Assembly: GCA_038501625.1 (NCBI GenBank)
Contig: JAZAYU010000035.1
Span: 1,374,001 to 1,438,000 of the forward strand
DNA: 64,000 nt
Origin: Corbicula japonica
Taxonomy: Eukaryota > Mollusca > Bivalvia > Venerida > Cyrenidae
Reading direction: 5' to 3'
Positions 44,345-54,670 of this stretch are shown here, piece after piece. Below the pieces are notes generated by a model. The model was not told the DNA's origin and did not search any database. It saw only the letters and a program-made list of their open reading frames with translations. The position numbers were made by a program, and so were the translations under genes. Within the stretch, counting starts at the first letter, position 1. Every line of letters starts with the position of its first letter.

Positions 44345-47300
44345 TTATTTTCTCGTCGGTAGGACTACGACAGACTGAACTCCGACGTGATCGCTCATTT
44401 TGTTCGACCATTGTTTGGACACAAACATCCTCTGAAAAGATAATAAAATATACACATGTATGCACATTGAATGGAATTCTGGGCTGAAGGTTATTAAGCT
44501 GAGATTGGAAACCAGTCTCAAATCTTAAGCATCTGACTGGTCGCCATTTCAGCCAAATCAGATGCTTGAGATTTGAGACTGGTTTCCATGCTTATTTCTA
44601 TAACCTTGGGCACAGATCGCTGGCATTTTATGGAGAAGCAAATATAGCATCAGCAAATTTTATTTTCATATTATGAACTCTACTTTTGCTTATGTTACAT
44701 TGTGTATCATATAAAAATCATCAAAAAAGCTTATGTGTGGCATTTTTAAACAAGACAAGTAACATTGTTTCACATGAAAAGTCGCATTGTAACACATGAC
44801 AAGTGGAATGGCAACACATGACAAGAGAAAAATTTTGACACATGACAAGTGGCTTTGAAACAAGTGACAAGTGACAGTGCAACACGTGACAAGTGGCATT
44901 GAAACACGTGACAAGTTACATGGAAACACATGACAAGGGGCACTATAACACATGACAAGAGGCATGGTAACACATGACAAGAGGCATGGTAACACATGAC
45001 AAGGGGCACTATAACACATGACAAGAGGCATGGTAACACATGACAAGGGGCACTATAAAACATGACAAGAGGCATGGTAACACATGACAAGAGGCATGGT
45101 AACACATGACAAGGGGCACTATAACACATGACAAGAGGCATGGTAACACATGACAAGTTGAATTTTACGCAGGATGCGTGACATTTCAACACATGACAAC
45201 AGAAGAAGAACACAAATATTTACACTGGTCTTTCTGATGATCAAATTCTTCACGAAAACGTGATCGATAACACTAGGGTCCACGGGGTCACAGTATGTGC
45301 ACTCAAGGGCTGGTCTCGTTGTTAACCGTTTCAAAAGGAGAAGGTAATTCTCTGAAACCATTAAGAAAAGTTGTAACTACATAAAAAATAAAGACGCTCT
45401 GATATAAATATATTCCATTTCATCAATTATTGGACATGAAAGAGATGAGCAAATTTGAACACATTCTGATTTAAACGGGCGAAGGGGGCGCAACTGTATA
45501 GAAATGTCTAAGATAATGTTTCATGTCAATATCGGAAAATTTCATCTAAATTCTATTGCCCTCTCGGGTTTGCACAAGATTGCACGATTAATAATAAGGC
45601 CGGTATTCCAAATGCACGTGAACTTTTAACGCGAACGTAAAGCGCGAACGTAAAAAATCGAACAAACTATTTTCTATTGTCAGTATTCCATATAGACGTC
45701 AGCGTTAGCGTGAAACTTCATGTGAGCGTAAAACTCGAGCGTGAATTCGATCTCTTCATGCAGTGATTTTTCACGCTCACGGATGGCATTTGCGGAACGA
45801 AAGGTCCTTTGTCCAAGCCTGAGGTGACTGAAAAGGTCATAGAATTTATCAGAAAATCCCCTTTATTGAAAGAAATGTGTTCCAACTCTTTAACTAAGTA
45901 GTGGTTTATCCCAAAGATGCCTCTTTTTATGCCCTCACAAAGTGGGAGGCATATAGTTGCACTCGTCCGTCCGTACGTCCGTCCGTATGTACGTCTGTCC
46001 GAAAGTCCCCAAATCTTGTCGCTTTAACTCCTAACCTATCATTTCTTTCAAACTAGCACAGATGATCAAGCACACGATGTGTAGATGATCGTAAAGAAAG
46101 GATATTTTCCTCCGACCATTTTTACCAGAGTTATGGCCCATTGTTATTACAAATATTGTTGCAGCAGTGGGACCATCAGTCTAGTCTTGATAACACATTC
46201 AAGTCGCGATAATATTTCGTATCCACCATCTATATCCTCGTTTGTGCTTGCCTGCATGAACATAATCGAAACCACCCAAAAGAGTGAGAAACAGCGACCA
46301 TTCATCTAATATTTTGGACAGTTTTCTTATCAAATTTCAAACTCAGAAAGGACGAAAAAAATTTTTACGCACGCCAGACTGATGTATGGAATAGTGTGTC
46401 CGTAAATAATAATCACGCCTAGTGTTTAAATTTGGCGCTCACGAATTACGCTCACGTCGCGCCCGCGTATGAATAGAATACCGGCCTAAAGTAGCTATGA
46501 GCTTCTTTGAAAACGAATTCGGGCGCTAAAAAGCTCTTTTCAAATTCGTCTTTTGTCTTTGTTCTTTTTAGAACTGTGTGTACATTCTAAGTTTTTTTAT
46601 GCCTAAACAGGGCACATACCAGGAGTTTCAGGATTGGTCGATTGTTCGAAGGCCAGTCCAGTGTTAAAGTCTCCCATGACAACGGCGCGTGATATTCCTC
46701 CTAAAGCTCGAACCAAGGACTTGATCTCGTATCTGTTCTTCTCTGCGTGGGTTGTTATGCCAAGCGGGGACAAGGCAGCTGAAAATAATGGCGCCAATTT
46801 ATATTCTACGATGACTTAGCCCATTCCTTCATATATAAGCCTTTACGGCATGGGTGCTGTTTTTCAGATCAGCCGGCACATCTGCACCATCTGATCAGGA
46901 TCTACATTGTTCGCTTTTTGATTTATTAGGTTATTTCTGTCCAAAAATGCAAAATGTGCAGATCCTGATCAGAAGACAAGCATGTGCCGGCTGATCTGGA
47001 TCTACACTGTTCGCACCTTCAATAAAATGCATATATATGAAGTAAAGAGTTGAAAAAAAACTATGCATAAGGGGGCTGAGTGGATCATATTACATGGAAC
47101 ACCGAGAAAAAAAAACAGAAAAAAAATAATGATCTTTCGCGTTTTTAAAGGTTTAGGACGAAAACATAAACTGCTTTCAAATATTAAAACTTATTTTAAA
47201 AACCTGCAGAAGCCATTTAAACAAACTAAATGTGATGAAATGTTCTTGCATGGTCAACAAACGAGTGATTGTATTTGAAGCCAATGTTCTTACAGCGTTA

Positions 47301-50300
47301 CTAACGCTGTAAAATTCACACTCAAAAAGTCCTACAGTGTACAGTTTAACCTGCCTTAGCAGCCACCTGCGAATAGCAACCACCTGTCTTTAACAGCCAG
47401 TTTGAATATGTCATAAACAAACATTTTGTTCTCATTTTAACATGTCTTTAACAGCCACCTGTGTAAAGCAGCCACTTTTTGACACTCCCTTAAGTGGCTG
47501 CTAAAGAGAGGTTTGACTGTACTGTAAAGTCCAAAAATTCGGCGAAATTCGCTTCTGTGCATTAATTGGCACAAGCTAGTACCACAACTAATAACAACCA
47601 CTTGTTACACAATAAAGTATTCCATCCCGAACTGTGAATAGGCAGCTTTGAAGAAAGGAACACCAAGACTGGAGGTTATAAAGCTGAGATTGGAAACCAG
47701 TCTCAAATCTCAAGCATCTGATTGGCTGAAATGGCGACCAGTCGCCATTTCAGCCAATCAGATGCTTGAGATTTGAGACTGGTTTCCATGCTCAGTTTTA
47801 TAACCTTGGGCACTAGAGAGAAAAATATCGTTCATAAAGAAAAAATACACTGAACATGCTGGAAGGGATATGGTCGGGAGGGTGGGGTGAAAGACGTGTT
47901 AACTTGATTGGATTTTGATTTATGAGGCAACTGAATAAAAGACTGAGATCATGTATATAATAGAATATTTACTTACGTCCATAAAATGGCGTTTCCTCGC
48001 CTGTTACTTCCAAATGAGTGCAAAACATGTTGATGCTTCCACCAACCTAAAATTTAACAAAGAAAATATTGGCTATTTCTATGAGTGACAACAATTTCTT
48101 ATACATACTTGATCATGAAATACCATAAGCATAAACGTATTCAATTTGATAAAACATTAACCTTTCACTCCATATTTTATCGAATGAACAACTAGTGTAG
48201 ATCCAGATCAACTGGCACATCGAAGCAGCGATAATGCAAACTGATGACATGACTGTTATCTATAGAATGGGGTACTAGGGGAATGTTTTAGTTATCTAGA
48301 AAATGCTTACCTTTGCGTGTATATAAGCTCTGCCTAGTGCAGATGTTTTTCCAGGGAAATAGGAGGTGAATGATGCATCGCTTAGTGCTCGCTTGGAAAG
48401 AACCAGGAGACCACCGTCGTTGATTTGTTTTCCACCCACAACGGGCACTGGGGCGGTACAGCTAGAAAACATTTTTTTAATTATTCATGGACAAGTTGAT
48501 ATTTATAACAAATAATATTTCCAAAACCAGCAACGTAAGACCAGTTTTGATGGTAGTCTATGCTTCGTTATTAAATAAATTAATACGGGTTCTTTTACAT
48601 AAATCTTCCATTAATTACATCTTGCAGCGGAGGGAAAAAATATCGACATTTCTGCAATTATAACCTTATTCCGAAGCGGTCAAATTCCTTATGTAGTCAC
48701 AAATATAGACGCCGCGCTAAAAGGGCGCCGACTAATAAAAAAAACTGGTGGTTAATAAAAGAAACTGGAAAATAACAAACAGAAAAAGAGAATAAATGCA
48801 GTATCATTTTTAATAAGCGACAAGGTTAAATGGATTAACAATTTATAAGAAATTTGAGCAGCTGAAATACAAGAAGTAAGTCAGCAAATTGTGATAAATA
48901 TCCCCGATTAATCGTTCAAGACTGGCAGCGCCGAATCCAGCGCGGGGTTTTATTTGGATTACATATATGGAAAAGTGCAAACAATAACAAAATGGAAGAA
49001 GATCCAATCTTCTAATTTTGAAAATTGCTCTTTTTGTGGGATGAGTTCTACGGAAGCCCGCGACGCAATTTCCGACGAATTACTTAGAAGTCATTTAAAG
49101 TAAATTGAATAAATCGAATGTCTTTCTTATGAATTTCCCACCTCCTCACTGAGGTCGGAAACATATGTAAACTAACATGTCCGTCTACTATTATCGTAAG
49201 TAATGTTGGACCGATGGCATACATGTATACCAGTATTGCTTATAATGAACAAAATGAGAGATACTTCGAGGCAAAAGATGAGCCAAATATTTTAAGTGCT
49301 TACCTCAGTGGATTCAATAGTGACGTATAAAAGCAGGTGAGACATTCCTGTCGCTCATTGTTAAGCATGTCATCGTAAAATCCTTTGCACTGTGTCAGTA
49401 TGCACGTTCCAATCTCGCTGGCGCTTGTGGCTCTCGTGCAGTTATTTACGGTTAAACAGTACAAGAGGTTCGAGTACCTTGTAAAGTCGCAAGGTGGTTC
49501 TAAAACATAAATGCATGCTACATGTACCATGTTAAACATAAACTATAAAAACTTTAGATGTAAGATTTGAAATAAGTTCTAAAATATGTGACCTAAATAC
49601 ATGTTTTGACAAGTACGCTATATGAAACAAATTTTAGACTCGCGTACTTATGGTACTAGTAAGTGCTGAAACTAACATTAAAAGTTATAATAAACGTATT
49701 AAACATTATGATAACTTTAGTCTTTTTAACTTTTATATACTTAACCTTTCTCGCCCGTTTCTTGTTTTAATGTGATAAACGTTGATTTTTATTTTGCATT
49801 CACATGGGACCAAACTCGATATTCTCGGAAATCGAGTTTCCAGTTGCACGTGACAGCCTGTCCCACAGAGCTTTTTTCAAAAACCTCAGAATACAAACTA
49901 CAGTAAACCTCTCAATTGAGATCATCCCGATATTAAGACCACCTTCATAATAAGACCACCACAGTCAAACCTGTCTTTAGCAGCCACCCAAGGGCGTGAC
50001 AAAAAGTGGCTGCTGAAGACAGGTGGCTGTTAAAGACAGTAAAAATTAGAACATAATGTCAGTTTAGGTCATATTCAAACTGGCTGTTTAAGACAGGTGG
50101 TTGCTATTCACACAATTGGGTGCTTAGGCAGGTTTCACTGTATTTAAAAGTCACTTTTGACTGTTTCGCACATTTTTCCCCAAAATTAAGACCGCCCCAC
50201 AACAAAGAACACTGGTCCAGACCCGAAGGTGGTCTTAATATCGAGGTCTCACTCTACATACGTATGGTTCCCGAAGCCTGGGGTGGAAACTCGTTCACTG

Positions 50301-50382
50301 CAGTGTGAATACCACTGAATGTGTGTGGAAACTCGTCCTCTAAACCGCGGACGAGATCTTCTACGTCCCGACCCATGAACAC
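44345..50382 (-). CDS. Secreted-type endonuclease/exonuclease/phosphatase (EEP) superfamily protein, 5' part missing
   Basis: Minus-strand exons in order: 50382-50262, 49499-49304, 48461-48311, 48046-47977, 46778-46620, 45351-45224, 44431-44345 (TAA). All borders fit AG/GT and all phases agree, giving 303 residues. EEP enzymes cleave phosphodiesters (DNase, sphingomyelinase and phosphatase relatives). Catalytic landmarks are in order: FCTHLE, VMGDFNTG, VIDHVFVK and SDHVGV. A cysteine-rich insert follows the first exon (PPCDFTRYSNLLYC ... CILTQC ... ECLTC), then CTAPVPVVGGKQINDGGLLV, typical of the cysteine-bearing secreted EEP proteins I recall from molluscs. The first exon starts VFMGRDVEDLVRGLEDEFP in phase 0, exactly where the family's catalytic Glu (LQE-V) should precede. 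The exon with that Glu and the N-terminal Asn was not found in the window, so the gene may be broken, or continue from an exon I could not recognise. Substrate unknown. Confidence 0.85.
44481..44611. repeat. Fold-back family A, copy 10
   Basis: Ends GGGCTGAAGGTTATTAAGCT and TATAACCTTGGGC; part of the left inner arm (TTGGCTGAAATGGC) is deleted. It lies 50 bp inside the last intron of the EEP gene. Confidence 0.88.
44766..45168. repeat. 22-23-bp minisatellite in last EEP intron
   Basis: About 18 units of AACACATGACAAGAGGCATG and variants (GGGGCACTAT in place of GAGGCATGGT). The last units run to within about 60 bp of the donor of the 45224-45351 exon. Confidence 0.92.
45597..46487. mobile_element. 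Non-autonomous DNA element with GGCCGGTATTC ends, with a nested repeat
   Basis: AAGGCCGGTATTCC at the left and GAATACCGGCCTAA at the right, both followed inward by CG-rich words (GCGCGAACG, GCGGGCGCGACG). The middle (45930-46320) is a separate dispersed repeat with CCGTCCGT runs. Intron of the EEP gene. Confidence 0.7.
46837..47051. repeat. Fold-back family B, second hairpin
   Basis: Arms carry CAGATCAGCCGGCACATCTG and the complement CATGTGCCGGCTGATCTGGA; outer ends AAGCCTTTAC / GTAAAGAGTT. EEP gene intron. Confidence 0.8.
47332..47525. repeat. Fold-back family C, copy 2
   Basis: CAGTTTAACCTGCCTTAGCA at the left, GAGGTTTGACTGTACTGTA at the right, and internal CAGCCACTTTTTGACACTCC. EEP gene intron. 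Confidence 0.7.
47671..47811. repeat. Fold-back family A, copy 11 (best preserved)
   Basis: Essentially perfect hairpin: TTGGCTGAAATGGCGAC, a 2-nt centre CA, then GTCGCCATTTCAGCCAA; outer ends GGTTATAAAGC and TTTTATAACC. About 165 bp downstream, in gene order, of the 48046-47977 exon. Confidence 0.92.
48185..48240. repeat. Fragment of fold-back family B
   Basis: GTAGATCCAGATCAACTGGC and ACATCGAAGCAG match one family B arm. EEP gene intron. Confidence 0.5.
49907..50253. repeat. Nested inverted repeats ending at an EEP splice donor; contains family C copy 3
   Basis: Outer arms ATTAAGACCACC near 49931 and GGTGGTCTTAATATCGAGGT near 50228 are inverted. Inside, 49965-50142 is family C (CAGTCAAACCTGTCTTTAGC ... 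GGCAGGTTTCACTGTA). The outer right end stops only about 8 bp beyond the GTATGT donor of the exon ending at 50262. Confidence 0.75.
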
Positions 50383-51118
50383 CTGCAAAACAGTTACCAT
50401 GGTGACAGATGTACACGAGTGAGGAATCATTCATACGTGTATTATAGCGTGTATTATAGCACATGAATGTGAAAAAGTCAGTTCTGCACTGTAAAATATT
50501 TGCTTTTGCTATTATGTGCAATAAAAACTAGAATTATGTGTTCCATGCATTTGATAGGGGCATAACTCAAAAATAGGGAAACGTGTTTAATCATTCTTGT
50601 TGTCACCGATCGCTTTTTCATGCAGAAGATATATTCCAAGTATGAAGTTAATATGAAAAGTATTTTCAAAGTTATAGACAACATGAGGCTACATGTTAAA
50701 GTTAGGGTACTGCCGTACGCTGACGCTGTCGCCGCCGGACATAGGGTCCTCTTGTCTACCTGCAATCGCATGTTACACAAAAAGTACATGTATGTCTTGA
50801 AATCTATAACTTAATGTCTGATCTCTTCTTTATTCTACACTGCCTAACTAGCGCTGTTGTGTATGCGATGTCCCAAAACACCTCCGCTATGTCTGTGTTA
50901 CCTCGATCCGTTTTTATTGTGTGTTGATGCTTATCTTAGGCCTACCTATCAGCAAACACATCGGCCCGCTGTTACTGATGAAATTCATTCTCTTAAACAG
51001 ACCAAATCAACAAATTAATGGTCCACAATTTCAGTTACTGTTAAATCATTTTATTTCAAGCGGGTTTGAATTTCGCTACGACAAGAGCGCGAAAATCAAC
51101 CCCAGCGAAATCAAACCA

Positions 51119-51690
51119 CACTGTAAAAAATTAGCGTTTTGTTACTCTAAATATGGTGTAAACTAAAACGGAAATCGGTGTAAATGTTTATTTCACACTC
51201 ACTTTGAGTAGAGTTACTCAGAAAGGAAACTGTACACTAGGAACAGAGTAACGTTGCACCAGATTCAGTGAATACTTACACAATTGTCGTGCTACTTTAT
51301 CATAAACACCTGCTGGTGTTAAGTTACTCGTACTGTAAAAATGAGCGTTTTGTTACTCTAAATGTGGTGTAAACTAAAATGAAAATTGGTGTAAATGTGT
51401 ATTTTACACTCATTTTGAGTAGAGTTACACAGAAAGGAAACTGTACACCAGGAAAAGCGCAAAGTTGCACCAGGTTCAGTGAATACTTACACAATTTTCG
51501 TGCTACTTTATCATAAACACCTGCTGGTGTTAAGTTACTCGCACTGTAAAAATGAGCGTTTTGTTTCTAAATGTGGTGTAAACTAAAACGAAAATTGGTG
51601 TAAATGTGTATTTTACACTCATTTTGAGTAGAGTTACACAGAAAGGAAACTGTACACCAGGAAAAGCGTAAACATGGTTGCACCAGGTTT
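51119..51690. repeat. Three tandem units of about 210 bp
   Basis: Each unit starts CACTGTAAAAATGAGCGTTT (near 51119, 51332 and 51541) and contains GGTGTAAACTAAAA, GTAGAGTTACACAGAAAGGA and TGCACCAGGTTCAGTGAATA. Confidence 0.88.
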
Positions 51691-51955
51691 AGGAAACACT
51701 TACATTATTGTCTGTAACCTAATCATAAATGGTATTGACCTTATCGAAATTGTTGTCTAAATCCTCGTATTCTGGTACTTACGATTTAGGTGTGTGTGTG
51801 GGGGGGGGGGGGGGGTAAACGCATTATGTAGAAAACCTTAATTAAAAATTGAAAAATAATTGAAATAAACAAAATTACGAAAGTTTTATTGATATAACAT
51901 TTGCAGTAAAATCAACAAATATTTTGTTGTTTTACTGATAACTATAGAAAGACAT

Positions 51956-52100
51956 ATGTTGGGCCAACGTTGGCTTAACAGTATTTTAGTATTTGGGCCA
52001 CAACGACTTGCCAACGTTGGACACATTAGCCGTCTTGTTTATCGGGCAACGTTGGCCCAACGGTCACTTGTTTGTTGGGCCAACGTTCGCCCATCACCAC
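51956..52100. repeat. Repeated palindrome GGGCCAACGTTGGCCCAA
   Basis: TTGGGCCAACGTTGGC, GCCAACGTTGG, GGCAACGTTGGCCCAACGG and TTGGGCCAACGTTCGCCC occur within 140 bp, all versions of one self-complementary word. Confidence 0.8.
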
Positions 52101-52812
52101 TAGATATAACGCCAGCTAGGGGTTGGAAAATCTTATTTTAGATTATTTAATTTCTATTTAGGGTTACAACCATTTGAAGCCACTGTTCAAAGAACTTCCA
52201 TCATGTACTAACTACTAACTACTTAGAGTGTACCTTTCCAGATATGGGAAGTTGCAAACAATATAATTATGTATTACACAATAAGTTACTGTCTATAAGC
52301 ATAATTATTAACAAGTGTCTGACAAATGCATCTATCTGCCTGCGTGTAGAAGAAACAGTAACAAGGAAACCAGTCCTTAACTCTTATTGAATAGACCTAT
52401 TGGTTTTTTACGTGCTCACGGTATATAGTAGCACTGATACACGCGAGGATTGTCTGGGTTTCTAACCGTGGGGCCGGAATAGTACAACTCTAGTAGGTTC
52501 CCCATAATTTGTTCTCTCTGGTGGGACTGTATATAGTATATATAAACATCAAACATGACCCCCACTTTTGTTTTGATATCTATGCAGCAATGACATTTTT
52601 TTTTCAAGAAAATGTAAGTGGATGACAAATTATAAGTCAGTCTGAACGCATCGGATATGGGTAAACCACACCATGCTAGAATCAATTGGTCGAGCTGTTC
52701 CGATAGAATAAAGAAGACAAATAGCGTACTATCCTACGCAATTTAGTACGTCCCAATAACGTAGTGAAAGGGGAAGGAACTCCACAAATATTTAGTGTTT
52801 TTATGCCTTTAA

Positions 52813-53456
52813 GGGCGCAGGGGACAGTTTCCGAGGCTTCCGCCAGAGTCTGGGACCCCGTGCAAGCTTACATTGACCGAAAATAAAAACTTTGCACAGC
52901 TAAAAGTGTGTTGTTGTACTTTCTGTGTTGCAGGGGTCTAGCTTTTTACAAACCACAACCAACTGTTCCACCGAACCAGTCATTTGATCTACACAGGCAT
53001 TTAAAGTCACCCCAAGTCCCGATTTTCCAATGCAAATTTGGCCTAAATTCTACATATTTGAGAACCTGCAAAATATTTCCTGCAATGACTTTTCAAATAA
53101 AACCCCTTTCATGCTAATATTTTATGTGTCCCTAATCTCCCAAGCAGCTGGAAAGTGTCTCCCACCCGTTTCGATTTTTCAGCATTTGACATTGAAATAC
53201 CTCACCCCCAAATTATTCTCAAATTCAGCCCGGCCGAATGCGTTTTCATCCGGCAACTGTTCAACTCAGAACATGCAAAGCTAGCATCAATGCATTTGAG
53301 CCACTGTGATCAGATTTCACATTTCATATACTAAACAATATTATAAAAGAATATGTCATCTTTAATTCAAACAATGATTTTAATGCATTTTATTCACGGC
53401 TACCCCAAATACTTAGAAAATCGACGGGACCAAAGTGCGAAACTATCCCCTGCCCC
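52813..53456. repeat. MITE flanked by TTAA
   Basis: TTAA at 52809-52812 and 53457-53460. Ends GGGCGCAGGGGACAGTTTC and GAAACTATCCCCTGCCCC are imperfect inverted repeats. TTAA targets point to piggyBac or Kolobok type. No transposase. Confidence 0.75.
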
Positions 53457-53746
53457 TTAACTGTGATGATAGACATGATGGCGTTATGGTTTCTCACAAT
53501 CACTGCAATGTGCAAGGTACAGTACATTTACTTTACTTTTTATATTAGATTATAGATCACTTATCGTCGCCAAAGAAATTAACTTTGATGGGAATTAAGC
53601 GCCAGCAAAACAAACTCTAATTAAAGTGTAACGTTTACAATGCCCGGGTAATGCAAGTTCCCATGGGTAAATTTATTCCGAGTTACGAGACGCTCATTGA
53701 AGTTACTGGGCGATTGCTTCTGATGGAGGATTAGAAGAAAAACAAA

Positions 53747-54456
53747 ATGTACATTTCTTTATGTTTCTTCCGTGTTGTATGTGCTTTTATAACTATATTG
53801 TTAACGATGATCTGTACTTTTTGTAGTAAAGAAGTGGTAAATGCAAGTGTGTTTTTGAGACATGTTTCTGTGTTTCATCGAAGTGATCCAAACTTCTTTT
53901 TGTCTTGTGGGATAGACAGGTGCCAAGTTACATTTAGAAGGTACTCCTCATTTACAAGCCACATATACAGAAAACATCAGGATGCTTTATGGAATAAAGC
54001 CCCAAACACTACAGAAAATGTTTTTCATGGGAGAAATGGAAAAAAATGTGTTTACTGTGAACAGAAAATAAACACTAAAAGGTCTTTATCTAGCCACATA
54101 ATTTCTCATATTAGTAATGGAATCAAAGTGGACTGTCCATTTAAATTTTGTGAGAAAAAATATGACAATGCACATTCATTTACCATTGTGTGAATTTGTG
54201 TTATTTGGATGCAGGGTTCACTCAGTTAAATGGTGAAACTCTTGCCAAGTCAGTTCCTCCCAGTATGGTAGATTTAGAATTATGTGCTGTAAAGTTCAGC
54301 ATGAAAGATTTACAAAGAGTTGTACTGAAATGTAAAAAATTGCTCACAATTAGAATAGAACTTGAAAGTAATGTTTCAAGAGAAGAGTTCATGCAGTTTG
54401 TTAGGCAATATGATGTTTGTTTTTCATTGTGGCTTCCACATTTTTCCTACTACTGA
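53747..54456 (+). pseudogene. C2H2 zinc-finger-like ORF remnant, probably of transposon origin
   Basis: An open frame of 148 codons (53747-54193) has C2H2-like units: CTFCSKEVVNASVFLRHVSVFH, a longer one beginning CGIDRCQVTFRRYSSF and ending HIYRKH, CVYCEQKINTKRSLSSHIISH, and an incomplete VDCPFKFCEKKYDNAHSF. This N-terminal arrangement, with a first finger that looks like a short animal-type finger followed by Cx4C...H fingers, recurs in repetitive animal genes of probable transposon origin. It ends in TGA, and a second frame (about 54212-54456) continues with GFTQLNGETLAKSVPPSMVD and KDLQRVVLKCKKLLTIRIE after a possible AG acceptor at 54210-54211. No catalytic core follows. It lies between the CACTGTAAAAAA ends and directly before the 1-kb duplication. 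DNA binding is inferred only from the fingers. It could be a real small gene; I consider a transposon remnant more likely. Confidence 0.55.
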
Positions 54457-54670
54457 ATGTCAACATATTTTGAAATATTAGGTAACACTTTGAACTGAAC
54501 CCAAATACATCTTTTTAAAAAGCCTTAACCTGCTGAGAGAAACTGTCAGCTAAAAGATTTATATTGATTAATTTTTTGAAAATTATGAAGAAATTCTGTC
54601 TGAATGTCAAACAGCTGGAGTCGGACCAGACAGTGAGTTGCCCAGCTGCTGGTCTTTTTCCAATCTGTTT

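Noticed and set aside
44690..45213. Long minus-strand frames full of Cys, His and Val
   Set aside because: They are translations of the 22-23-bp minisatellite; a unit without stop codons stays open in several frames. No start or domain supports a protein.
51797..51816. G-run after a GT microsatellite as a quadruplex regulator
   Set aside because: A simple slippage-prone homopolymer inside repeat DNA; nothing links it to a gene.
52416..52685. Minus-strand 89-codon ORF ending RNPDNPRVYQCYYIP, considered as the missing EEP exon
   Set aside because: It has no EEP N-terminal motif and no suitable donor, and it ends in its own stop codon.
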